Of a DNA stretch of 11,383 nt, positions 1 to 7,316 are shown in pieces (position 1 is the first letter of the stretch; each line of letters begins with the position of its first letter). The DNA lies in the NCBI GenBank assembly GCA_009843675.1, contig VYCZ01000053.1:3214-14596 (forward strand), written 5' to 3'. Source of the DNA: Gammaproteobacteria bacterium. GTDB taxonomy: Bacteria; Pseudomonadota; Gammaproteobacteria; Eutrophobiales; Eutrophobiaceae. The translations under genes and the position numbers were made by a program. Below the pieces are notes generated by a model. That model was not told the origin of the DNA. It ran no database searches and saw only the letters and a program-made list of their open reading frames with translations.

Positions 1-301
1 CAACGGAACCGGCTGGTCTGCCGAATATTCCTGCCAGGTGGGGACCTATGACAGAGGGCCGGTCCGGGTCAATTGAGTGACAGGTACCGCAACGAAGCCT
101 GAAAAGTTTCTCGCCCTCACTGTTGATTGCGATGCCGGTTGCCTGTGTATCGATTGCATGCCTGTCGCCCTCGCTACGCACTGAACCGGGCGTATCGCCG
201 CCGTTGCACCCTGACAGGCAACAGGCTCCCAGGACCAGCACGCTACATAGCCCGGTTTTCCTCCTTACCAGTTTCTCAATAATAGAAGAAACCTGAATCA
301 A
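1..301 (-). CDS. Lipoprotein class I cytochrome c, C-terminus cut by window edge
   Basis: Seen by translating the minus strand from a TTG at 301 off the left edge. The protein has a basic n-region (KLVRRKTG), a short hydrophobic stretch, and a lipobox LSGC with the lipidated Cys at residue 32. A roughly 35-residue linker leads to GEKLFRLRCGTCHSID, whose haem-binding CGTCH lies at bases 91-77 (residues 71-75), and then IGPHLAGIFGR, the usual sequence after the haem motif in mitochondrial-type cytochromes c. The distal Met ligand would lie beyond the edge. Inferred role: membrane-anchored periplasmic electron carrier. The start is uncertain. A TTG at 322 overlaps the stop of the upstream MFS gene (TTGA), and neither TTG has a clear Shine-Dalgarno. 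An AGGAGG inside the n-region points at no usable start. It lies directly downstream of the MFS gene on the same strand, probably in one transcript. Confidence 0.85.
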   Translation of the reverse strand, partial: MIQVSSIIEKLVRRKTGLCSVLVLGACCLSGCNGGDTPGSVRSEGDRHAIDTQATGIAINSEGEKLFRLRCGTCHSIDPDRPSVIGPHLAGIFGRPAGSV

Positions 302-318
302 TATCTGCTTATGCCTGT

Positions 319-1491
319 TCAAGGGTGTGCCGGGCCGGGAGCATTCTGTTTCAGCGACCGGTTCACGATAAGAAATAAATACCATGCGGACGTATTGGCA
401 ACCAATACGATCCAGCCCATCGAACCGGCGCCAAAGTTCTCGATAACATATCCGCCAAAATATGGGCCGGCCGCGCCTGTCAACAGGAAAGCGCCGGCGG
501 TGACTGCTGCATCGCGCCCGGAGGGATCCTGGTCGGCCGCATAACCAAGGAAATAGGGTACAAGGAAGTACATGCCCACTACGTTCAGGGCGGCTCCCAG
601 GCGAAATGCAAGCGGGTGATGCCAATGAGACATGGTATTGATCGCGACGATCAGGACGATGATGCCAAGAGTAACGGGAAGCAAGCGTCCAAACCTGGCG
701 CCGACCAGCGTTGCCAGCAGCGCGCCGAATACTGAAACCAGTGCGGCCGTTCCCACCGCGTTGTGAACCTGGTCTTCACTCAGGCCTGCCATATCACCCA
801 GCAGGTAATAGAAAGACCACATGGCGCCTGCCCCAAGGGATACAACAAATACTGCGGTCACCAGGATCAGGAGTTTCGGGGAGAGGAGCCCGTGAGCGGG
901 GGAGGTAGTGCCGGATGAGCGCAGTTGACCGCGGGCCGGACTCCCCGGCAGCATGGGTATAAGTAACGACAAAACGGCTATGCCTGCAAATATCGTCGGA
1001 AAAACATTGTGTTCCACATTGAAATACCCGGCTGTTACGGGAAGGGAAAATACGGCCGCGGAACAGAACAGGATGGCGGCGATGTTAATGATGCCGTAGG
1101 CCCTGTCGGGATCCCTGAAGTTCGCCAGCGAAGCACTGGCGGCGGCAAGCATGGCCCCCTCGCCGAAACCGGTAATGAGGCGCGAAACCAACAGTAAGTC
1201 ATAATTCTGAAGCGTAATCGACCAGGCCGCGCCGGAAAGTGAAACGGCAACACCGATCGATGCAATCCGGCGCAACGACAGTCTGCCCAGAAGTTTGCCG
1301 AACAGAGCTGCGCTCACGGCGATAACGGTCATCTCAACCGATGCAACCAGGCCTACCGCGGCTTCTCCCACGTCATACCTAACGATTACCTCGTGTATGA
1401 GCGGAGGCTGCAGCCACCAGGCAATATTGGCAATGCAATAGGCTGCTGTACTGGCGGCAAGAATCCTGCCCTCAAGAGTGTATGACGCCAT
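319..1491 (-). CDS. MFS transporter, 12-TM, substrate unknown
   Basis: This 390-residue protein is almost entirely hydrophobic, with about 12 predicted membrane helices, the usual size for a major facilitator permease of the inner membrane. After helix 2 it has GKLLGRLSLRR (near residues 65-75), matching the MFS motif A pattern G-x3-D/G-R-x-G-R-R. SRLITGFGEGAML (near 103-115) fits the conserved helix 4 region. A hydrophilic central loop (near 183-202, PGSPARGQLRSSG) separates the two six-helix halves. Start: ATG at 1491 with only a weak GGGAT upstream. It is divergent from the flavin amine oxidase gene and is followed immediately by the cytochrome c gene. Inference from context: it may import or export an amine or amino-acid-derived compound handled by the oxidase. 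The sequence does not fix the substrate, and drug efflux cannot be excluded. Confidence 0.85.
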   Translation of the reverse strand: MASYTLEGRILAASTAAYCIANIAWWLQPPLIHEVIVRYDVGEAAVGLVASVEMTVIAVSAALFGKLLGRLSLRRIASIGVAVSLSGAAWSITLQNYDLLLVSRLITGFGEGAMLAAASASLANFRDPDRAYGIINIAAILFCSAAVFSLPVTAGYFNVEHNVFPTIFAGIAVLSLLIPMLPGSPARGQLRSSGTTSPAHGLLSPKLLILVTAVFVVSLGAGAMWSFYYLLGDMAGLSEDQVHNAVGTAALVSVFGALLATLVGARFGRLLPVTLGIIVLIVAINTMSHWHHPLAFRLGAALNVVGMYFLVPYFLGYAADQDPSGRDAAVTAGAFLLTGAAGPYFGGYVIENFGAGSMGWIVLVANTSAWYLFLIVNRSLKQNAPGPAHP

Positions 1492-1527
1492 AAACGAATT
1501 TCTATCCCGGATCGGCAGTAAGACAGC

Positions 1528-1533
1528 ATCATA
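1528..1533 (-). promoter_or_regulatory. -10 candidate for the MFS-cytochrome transcript
   Basis: On the minus strand this reads TATGAT, in the left arm of the inverted repeat. It would place the transcription start near 1521, about 30 bases before the ATG at 1491. No convincing -35 is visible, so the call rests on symmetry with the plus-strand site and on spacing. Confidence 0.3.
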
Positions 1534-1614
1534 GCCTATCTCACTGTCATATTCCTGTCCGTCACGCTCGAATGTTACACGACGCTTCGATTTGCCGGGG
1601 AGCCTCGAGCCATG

Positions 1615-1623
1615 TGCTATGAT
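1615..1623 (+). promoter_or_regulatory. Extended -10 promoter candidate for the amine oxidase gene
   Basis: TGCTATGAT matches the extended -10 pattern TGn-TATAAT with one mismatch in the hexamer. No good -35 is seen at 16-18 bases upstream, as often tolerated with an extended -10. Transcription would start near 1630, giving a leader of about 84 bases. The motif forms part of the right arm of the inverted repeat. Confidence 0.4.
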
Positions 1624-1713
1624 GCTGATTATTGCTCAAGCAGAAGAATTCGCGAACCAGACTGCCCGGAGTCCGAACGCGACTCCAGGTTGGGATAATC
1701 GGGAGGGTGAATC

Positions 1714-3180
1714 ATGACCAAACCGGAAAGAGTGCCGGAAACACAGGATAGTCAGGAAGGAATAAGCCGTAGAAGCGTGTTGGGTGGTATGGCGGTCATC
1801 GGCAGCGCGGTTGCCGCGGGGTCCGCGATGCAGGCCTGCACGACCGATAAGGATACTGAAACACCGGATATCATTGTCATCGGGGGAGGCTTCGCAGGCT
1901 GCGTCTGCGCGCGCGACCTTGCTCACAGAGGTTATAACGTCATATTGCTGGATGCCCAGGGGAGGCTTGGCGGGCGCGCCTTTACCTCTGAATTTGCGGG
2001 GAAGATTTACGAGGTTGGCGCACTGATGTTGTCCTGGAAAGAACCCTTCATGTGGGCAGAGGTGACGCGCTACGGACTCGAAATAGAACCGATAGTCGGG
2101 GTATTGGCGCCAGAGTTGTGTTACTGGATTACCGACGGTAAGGCGATGAGCGCACCGGCCGAGGAATTCTACGAGATTTTCGTGCCGCCGATATTCAAAT
2201 TCTTCGAAGACGTCGGGACGGTGTTTCCGTATCCCTATGCGCCTTTGACGAACAGGGAAGCCGTGGAGAAACTCGACAAGCTGTCTGTAATGGACCGGGT
2301 GATGACGTTGCCTACCCAGCAGGAGCGGGATTTCGCCGACAACTGGGCCTCAGCTCCATTAGGGCGCGCAGGAACTGAAGTCGGCCTTGCATCTTCAATG
2401 GCGCTGACCAGTGCTTTTGGCGGAGTCCAGGCGTCACTGGAAGGCGCCAGTTACCGTTTGAAGAAAGGGACGAGTCACCTGGTGGAGAAGATCGTCGAAG
2501 ATGGTGGGTTTGAGTACCGCTTGCAGTCGCCCGTCTCCTCCATTGAACAATCCGGCACAGGTGTAACAGTGACAATCGAAGGCGGCGAAACGTTCAAGGC
2601 CTCTGCCGTCGTGTTGGCGGCCCCTGTCAATACATACCATAATATCGACTTTACGCCACCCCTGAGTCCTGAAAAGTTGACGGTCTCAAAGGGAAAAATG
2701 GCAGGAGGGCAAGGCGCCCATATTAACGCTCGCCTGAAAGGTAAAATGCCGCCCATACTGGCTGTCGCTCCCAGTCACATGCCGCTGCACCTGTTGCTGA
2801 CAACGGATATCCTGGAAGACCGCGTGATAGTCGATGGCTACGGACCCGATGCAAGCCTTTTTGATGGGGGGGACCCGGAGGCGGTTCAGGAGGTCATTCG
2901 CCAATGGATGCCGGATGTTGAAGTGATGGAGACAGTTTCATACAGGTGGGATCTGGATCCTTTTTCACAAGGCACCTGGTGCGGGTTCGGCCCCGGCGTG
3001 CTCAGCAAGTATTATGAAGCATTGCGTGAACCTGAGGGCAATGTATATTTTGCGAGCGGCGACAGCGCAACTGCGTTCAGAGGTTTTATGGAGGGAGCGA
3101 TCGAGTCGGGCGTACGGGTTGCCCGGGATGTCCATAATGCGTTCAAGATCCGGGCAAAGGCCGGAGGAGAGTCAGCTTAG
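1714..3180 (+). CDS. Tat-exported flavin amine oxidase (MAO-like, PF01593 type)
   Basis: This 488-residue FAD enzyme should oxidise an amine or amino acid to the imine. The start is ATG at 1714, with a strong GGGAGG seven bases upstream. Residues 18-42 form a Tat-type signal: SRRSVLGG, then an Ala/Gly-rich segment ending AMQAC. Cys42 might be lipidated, but the lipobox is poor. The Rossmann motif IVIGGGFAGC (54-63) ends beta-2 at Asp80, where Glu is usual, and is followed by RLGGR (84-88). The C-terminus has YFASGDSATAFRGFMEGAIESG, the FAD-contacting end of monoamine oxidases. In the preceding FSQGTWCGFGPG segment, Thr appears to replace the Cys that binds FAD covalently in human MAO, so FAD is probably non-covalent. 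Expected location is the periplasm. It is divergent from the MFS and cytochrome c genes, and its last 9 bases overlap the 3' end of aroB. Substrate not determinable. Confidence 0.88.
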   Translation: MTKPERVPETQDSQEGISRRSVLGGMAVIGSAVAAGSAMQACTTDKDTETPDIIVIGGGFAGCVCARDLAHRGYNVILLDAQGRLGGRAFTSEFAGKIYEVGALMLSWKEPFMWAEVTRYGLEIEPIVGVLAPELCYWITDGKAMSAPAEEFYEIFVPPIFKFFEDVGTVFPYPYAPLTNREAVEKLDKLSVMDRVMTLPTQQERDFADNWASAPLGRAGTEVGLASSMALTSAFGGVQASLEGASYRLKKGTSHLVEKIVEDGGFEYRLQSPVSSIEQSGTGVTVTIEGGETFKASAVVLAAPVNTYHNIDFTPPLSPEKLTVSKGKMAGGQGAHINARLKGKMPPILAVAPSHMPLHLLLTTDILEDRVIVDGYGPDASLFDGGDPEAVQEVIRQWMPDVEVMETVSYRWDLDPFSQGTWCGFGPGVLSKYYEALREPEGNVYFASGDSATAFRGFMEGAIESGVRVARDVHNAFKIRAKAGGESA

Positions 3181-4257
3181 ATCCGGGGTATGCCGTAGCG
3201 TAGCCGCCAGGTCCGCCTCCTCGAAATCCGGCGTGACCACAGCCTTGCCTATCTCCTCCAGCAGCACCAGGTGCAGGCGGCCATGGCGGGCCTTTTTGTC
3301 CACTGCCATGAGTTCCCTGAGTTGTTCCCGGCTGACTGTGTCCGGCAGGTTGACGGGCAGTCCCGCTTTCTCCAGCAATGAATTCACCCGCAGCGCATCG
3401 CTCTCCCTGAACCCGGTCGTCTTTGTCGAGAGATGCGCCGCCATGGACATGCCCGCAGCCACCGCCTCGCCGTGCAACCAGGTCTCGTAATTCAGGGCCG
3501 TCTCGATGGCATGGCCGAAGGTATGCCCCAGGTTGAGGATGGCGCGCAAACCGGATTCCCGTTCATCCCGGGCTACGATCCCCGCCTTGTTGCGGCATGA
3601 GACCTCGATTGCATGGGCGAGGCAGGCGGCATCCAGTTGCAGCAACCCTTCGATATTGTCTTCCAGCCAGCAGAAGAATTCGTTGTCATTGATCAGCCCG
3701 TACTTGATGACCTCGGCAACCCCGGCGCGAAACTCGCGCGCCGGCAGGGATTCGAGCACGTCCGTATCGCTGATTACTGCGGCAGGCTGATGGAACGCGC
3801 CAATCATGTTTTTCCCCAGCCTGTGATTCACCGCCGTCTTGCCGCCCACCGCGGAATCAACCTGGGCAAGCAAAGTGGTGGGAACCTGGATGTAGCCCAC
3901 ACCGCGCTGGTAACAGGCCGCGGCAAACCCGGTTACGTCGCCGACAACCCCTCCCCCCAAGGCTACCAGGGTACAGGTGCGGTTGAACTGTTCCTCCAGG
4001 AGCCGGGTAATGATCCCGTTCAGCGTCTCCATGGTCTTGTGCCGCTCGCCATCTTCTATAATCAAGGTGCAGGCGGGTATGTCCGCCAACCCTTCAAGCA
4101 GTGTGTCCAGGTACAAAGGAGCAACGACGCTGTTGCTGATGACCAGGGTCTGCTCGCTCAGTTGCGCGCCGACAAGCGCGGGGGACTGCTGCAACAACCC
4201 AGCGCCGATATAAATCGGGTAGGATCGGCTCCCCAGTTCAACGTCAAGCTGTTTCAT
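3172..4257 (-). CDS. aroB: 3-dehydroquinate synthase
   Basis: This enzyme converts DAHP to 3-dehydroquinate, step 2 of the shikimate pathway, in the cytosol using NAD and a divalent metal. The 361-residue length is normal for the family. Visible hallmarks are the NAD-binding GGGVVGD (101-107), VPTTLLAQVDSAVGGKTAVN (125-144), and metal ligands Glu182 (AEVIKYG), His245 (GHTFGHA) and His262 (LHGEA). These correspond to E184, H247 and H264 of the E. coli enzyme. The ATG at 4257 overlaps the aroK stop as ATGA, so translation is probably coupled; only a weak AAGAG precedes it. The aroK-aroB order is the standard one in gammaproteobacteria. Its 3' end overlaps the convergent amine oxidase gene by 9 bases, which leaves no room for an intergenic terminator. 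Confidence 0.97.
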   Translation of the reverse strand: MKQLDVELGSRSYPIYIGAGLLQQSPALVGAQLSEQTLVISNSVVAPLYLDTLLEGLADIPACTLIIEDGERHKTMETLNGIITRLLEEQFNRTCTLVALGGGVVGDVTGFAAACYQRGVGYIQVPTTLLAQVDSAVGGKTAVNHRLGKNMIGAFHQPAAVISDTDVLESLPAREFRAGVAEVIKYGLINDNEFFCWLEDNIEGLLQLDAACLAHAIEVSCRNKAGIVARDERESGLRAILNLGHTFGHAIETALNYETWLHGEAVAAGMSMAAHLSTKTTGFRESDALRVNSLLEKAGLPVNLPDTVSREQLRELMAVDKKARHGRLHLVLLEEIGKAVVTPDFEEADLAATLRHTPDLS

Positions 4258-4778
4258 GTCTCTTTTATCATTTTGCTGATTTCCCTTACGACACGGGGGA
4301 TGCTCCTGTTATTGGTCTCCACCACCATGTCCGCCAATTGGTGATAAACCGGCTCCCGCTGGGTCATCAGTTCACGAATTTTTACAAGTTTATCACCGGA
4401 TTGCAGCAACGGCCTGCGCCGGTCCAGCTTGACCCTGCCGGCCAGGTGTTCCGCTGATGCCTTCAGGTAAATGATCAGAGCGTTGTCCCTGAGCAACTGC
4501 CGGTTTTCGGATGCCAGTATTGCCCCGCCACCGGTCGCCAGCACGATGCCGCGCTCTTCCACGAGTTCCTTCAACATCCTCGTCTCCCGCCGGCGGAACC
4601 CCTGATCCCCTTCTATGTCAAATATCACATCAATGCTGACGCCTGTCCTTTTTTCTATTTCACTGTCGGAATCCCTGAATTGCTTGCCCAGTTCCCGCGC
4701 CAGTTGCCTGCCGATAGTGGACTTGCCGGCGCCCATCAGGCCGACGAGAAAGATATTGTCGATATTGTTCGTTTTCAT
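4254..4778 (-). CDS. aroK: Shikimate kinase
   Basis: This enzyme phosphorylates shikimate at O3 with ATP (shikimate pathway step 5, cytosol). Starting at ATG 4778 the protein has 174 residues, close to the 173 of E. coli AroK. A TTG three codons upstream (4787) is an alternative, and neither start has a clear Shine-Dalgarno. Walker A is GLMGAGKS (13-20). The shikimate-contacting residues are Asp36 and Asp38 (RDSDSEIEKRTG), Arg62 (GFRRRE) and the GGG loop (83-85, ATGGGA). The lid contains RRRPLL (120-125). It is first of an aroK-aroB pair joined by a 4-base overlap and diverges from mrcA across about 68 bases. In most gammaproteobacteria pilMNOPQ or hof genes lie directly upstream of aroK; here they do not. 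Confidence 0.97.
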   Translation of the reverse strand: MKTNNIDNIFLVGLMGAGKSTIGRQLARELGKQFRDSDSEIEKRTGVSIDVIFDIEGDQGFRRRETRMLKELVEERGIVLATGGGAILASENRQLLRDNALIIYLKASAEHLAGRVKLDRRRPLLQSGDKLVKIRELMTQREPVYHQLADMVVETNNRSIPRVVREISKMIKET

Positions 4779-4809
4779 CCGGGTCAAGGCGCACGCCGGC
4801 CAAAACTGT

Positions 4810-4815
4810 ATTATG
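4810..4815 (-). promoter_or_regulatory. -10 candidate for aroK-aroB
   Basis: The minus strand reads CATAAT, one mismatch from TATAAT. Seventeen bases further upstream is a weak -35, GTGTAA. Transcription would begin near 4803, about 25 bases before the aroK ATG at 4778. Confidence 0.35.
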
Positions 4816-4820
4816 TACCG

Positions 4821-4836
4821 GTAATAAATCTATTAC
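4821..4836. promoter_or_regulatory. AT-rich dyad between aroK and mrcA
   Basis: GTAATA, four bases (AATC), then TATTAC form a perfect 6+6 palindrome in the middle of the short divergent spacer. It overlaps the spacer of the aroK promoter candidate and lies 11 bases before the mrcA ATG. It may be an operator or simply AT-rich promoter sequence. Confidence 0.3.
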
Positions 4837-4846
4837 ACTACTTATC

Positions 4847-7312
4847 ATGCGGGCCATGTCCTTATTCAAAGCGCTGGCGGTGGTATCTTTCATCGCCGCC
4901 GGCGCCGCGATCTATCTTATCGTTTCCAACCTGCCGGATATCGAAATGCTGCGCGATGTGCGCATGCAGGTCCCCTTGCGCGTCTACAGCCAGGACGGAT
5001 CGCTGTTCGGTGAATTCGGCGAGAAGCGGCGCGCGCCGGTGATTATCGAACAGGTGCCCGAACAGTTGATACAGGCTTTTATCGCGGCGGAAGACGATCG
5101 TTTCTTCGACCATCCGGGAGTCGACTGGCAGGGACTGGTGCGGGCCGCAATCTCCCTGGCCAGGACCGGAGAGAAAAAACAGGGCGGCAGCACCATCACC
5201 ATGCAGGTGGCGCGCAATTTTTTCCTGTCCCGGGAAAAAACCTACATGAGAAAACTGAATGAAATCTTCCTGGCCATCAAAATAGAAAGAGAGCTCACCA
5301 AGAATGAAATACTCGAGCTTTACCTGAATAAAATCTACCTGGGTCAACGCGCTTACGGCGTAGGCGCCGCTGCCCAGGTCTATTACGGTACCGGTATAAC
5401 AAACCTGAACCTGGCGCAACACGCGATGCTGGCAGGGCTGCCCAAGGCGCCGTCAAGGACGAATCCGGTAACCAGCCCTGAGCAGGCAGTACAACGCAGG
5501 TCGTACGTGCTGCGGCGCATGCTGGAACTGGACTACATTGATCAGAACCGCTTCCTTGAGGCCGACAGTGCGCCCGTAACCGCATCACTGCATAGTCCCA
5601 GTATCGATCTCGAGGCGCCCTATGTCGCCGAGATGGTACGCAAGCATCTGGTCGAAGAGTACGGCGACGACACCTACAGCGACGGCTACGTAGTGACCAC
5701 AACCATCCGTGACGCACTCCAGGTTGCCGCGAACCGCGCCCTCAACCTGGCATTGCTGGAATACGATGAAAGACACGGTTACCGCGGCCCCGAGCAACAC
5801 TACGAGCTTACTCCCGATATGGCCGGGGACGGGTGGGATCAACTGCTTGATGCACATGCCGCCGTCGCTGACCTGGCGCCGGCCTTGATTATCGACGAGC
5901 GCGGGTTTACCGCATCAGCCTGGATCTCCGGCATCGGCCGGATAGAGCTTGGCTGGAACAGCATGGGTTGGGCGCGCATGTACATAAATGAGAACGTACG
6001 GGGCCCGGCGCCAAGAAAGATCGGTGAAATAGTCAAGGTTGGCGATGTGGTGAGGGTCAGAAAGGACGCTGATGGAAGGTGGCGCCTGGCACAGATACCC
6101 AACATTGAAGGTGGCCTGGTTTCGCTGGACCCGCATAACGGCGCAACCCTGGCCCTGGTCGGCGGCTTTGATTTTTACCGTAGTAAATTTAACCGGGCCA
6201 CCCAGGCTGAACGCCAGCCCGGGTCGAGTTTCAAACCCTTCATTTACTCGGCCGCACTGGAAAACGGGTTTACCGCGGCCAGCATCATCAATGACGCTCC
6301 CATCGTCTACGATGACCCCAGTATTGAAGACCAGTGGCGCCCGGAAAATTACAGCGGCAGGTCGTTCGGTCCAACCCGGTTGAGAGAGGCTTTGCGCCGT
6401 TCGAGAAACCTTGTATCGATCCGGTTACTGCACGCCCTTGGGGTCCGCAGTACAATCAGGCACATAGAAAAATTCGGTTTTGATGCTGACCGGTTGCCCA
6501 AAAATCTTTCACTGGCGCTGGGCACCGGTACGGTCACCCCCTGGCAACTCGCTGATACATATACGGTGTTCGCCAACGGCGGTTACCGCGTGGAACCCTT
6601 TTTCATTGACCGCATAGAGACCTATACGGGGGACCTGCTATTCCAGGCGCATCCGGTTACCGTATGTCCCGATTGTCCGGAGGAGGCAGAGGTCGGGGAC
6701 GGAGTTGAATTCCGTCCCCAGTCAGGTGAAGCCGCGGCACTGGAAACCCCGGAAGCGGAAGACCCCGGACAAGACCCCCCGGAAACAGCCCCGGTCAACC
6801 AGAAGATTGCCGAACGCGTGGTAAACCCGCAAAACATCTGGATCATGAATGACCTGACCAGGGACGTCGTCCGGCGCGGCACCGGCGCCAGGGCCTACCG
6901 GGAATTGAAAAGGGATGACCTGTCGGGCAAAACGGGCACCACCAATGAGCAACGCGATGCCTGGTTCGCCGGTTTCAATCCGTCCGTGGTGGCTGTCGCC
7001 TGGATGGGCTTCGATGACTTCAGTCCCATGGGCCAGGGCGAGACAGGCAGCAGAAGCGCCCTGTCGATATGGATAGAATACATGCGCGCCGCCCTGAAGG
7101 ATATGCCGGTTACCCCGGTGGCGCGACCGGCTGATATTGTCACCATCAGGATCAACCGGGAAACCGGTTGCCCGGCAAAGACCGGTGACGGCAACGCGGA
7201 ATTTGAAGTCTTCATGGCCGACCGCTTGCCTGATGCCGTTGAGTGCAGCAGGCTCATTATTCCCTACGATACCACCTCTGAATCAAGCGAAGCGCCCGGC
7301 AGGATATTCTGA
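4847..7312 (+). CDS. mrcA: Penicillin-binding protein 1A, bifunctional glycosyltransferase/transpeptidase
   Basis: A class A PBP that polymerises lipid II and crosslinks peptidoglycan in the periplasm, anchored by one N-terminal membrane helix (about residues 5-27). The glycosyltransferase domain has AEDDRFFDHPG (catalytic Glu82), GGSTITMQVARN, and the RKLNEIFLAIKIER to LNKIYLGQRAYG segment. An OB-like insert follows, as in PBP1a. The transpeptidase has S460-x-x-K463 (SSFK), SRN and K695-T-G-T. An acidic, Pro-rich stretch (about residues 605-655) containing CPDC lies between SRN and KTG. At 821 residues it is slightly shorter than E. coli PBP1a (850). The start is ATG 4847; an in-frame ATG at 4856 (MSLFKAL) is equally possible, and neither has a good Shine-Dalgarno. 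It is divergent from aroK, and priA starts 4 bases after its stop, so the two are probably co-transcribed. Confidence 0.97.
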   Translation: MRAMSLFKALAVVSFIAAGAAIYLIVSNLPDIEMLRDVRMQVPLRVYSQDGSLFGEFGEKRRAPVIIEQVPEQLIQAFIAAEDDRFFDHPGVDWQGLVRAAISLARTGEKKQGGSTITMQVARNFFLSREKTYMRKLNEIFLAIKIERELTKNEILELYLNKIYLGQRAYGVGAAAQVYYGTGITNLNLAQHAMLAGLPKAPSRTNPVTSPEQAVQRRSYVLRRMLELDYIDQNRFLEADSAPVTASLHSPSIDLEAPYVAEMVRKHLVEEYGDDTYSDGYVVTTTIRDALQVAANRALNLALLEYDERHGYRGPEQHYELTPDMAGDGWDQLLDAHAAVADLAPALIIDERGFTASAWISGIGRIELGWNSMGWARMYINENVRGPAPRKIGEIVKVGDVVRVRKDADGRWRLAQIPNIEGGLVSLDPHNGATLALVGGFDFYRSKFNRATQAERQPGSSFKPFIYSAALENGFTAASIINDAPIVYDDPSIEDQWRPENYSGRSFGPTRLREALRRSRNLVSIRLLHALGVRSTIRHIEKFGFDADRLPKNLSLALGTGTVTPWQLADTYTVFANGGYRVEPFFIDRIETYTGDLLFQAHPVTVCPDCPEEAEVGDGVEFRPQSGEAAALETPEAEDPGQDPPETAPVNQKIAERVVNPQNIWIMNDLTRDVVRRGTGARAYRELKRDDLSGKTGTTNEQRDAWFAGFNPSVVAVAWMGFDDFSPMGQGETGSRSALSIWIEYMRAALKDMPVTPVARPADIVTIRINRETGCPAKTGDGNAEFEVFMADRLPDAVECSRLIIPYDTTSESSEAPGRIF

Positions 7313-7316
7313 AGCC

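Larger units (their letters stand above)
1524..1627. repeat. Perfect 12-base inverted repeat in the divergent spacer
   Basis: CAGCATCATAGC at 1524-1535 is the exact reverse complement of GCTATGATGCTG at 1616-1627, with 80 bases between the arms. Each arm, read towards its flanking gene, contains TATGAT, a plausible -10 hexamer. The arms could be paired operator half-sites for a regulator or simply matched -10 regions. They sit symmetrically in the 222-base spacer (1492-1713) between the MFS and amine oxidase genes, suggesting shared control. Confidence 0.6.

Noticed and set aside
3613..4344. Plus-strand open frame of 243 codons antisense to aroB
   Set aside because: aroB on the other strand has all family motifs; this is a high-GC shadow frame.
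7137..7316. priA start placed at the upstream ATG (7137)
   Set aside because: It would overlap the end of mrcA by about 176 bases and add unrelated residues; GTG 7317 gives the canonical PriA N-terminus.
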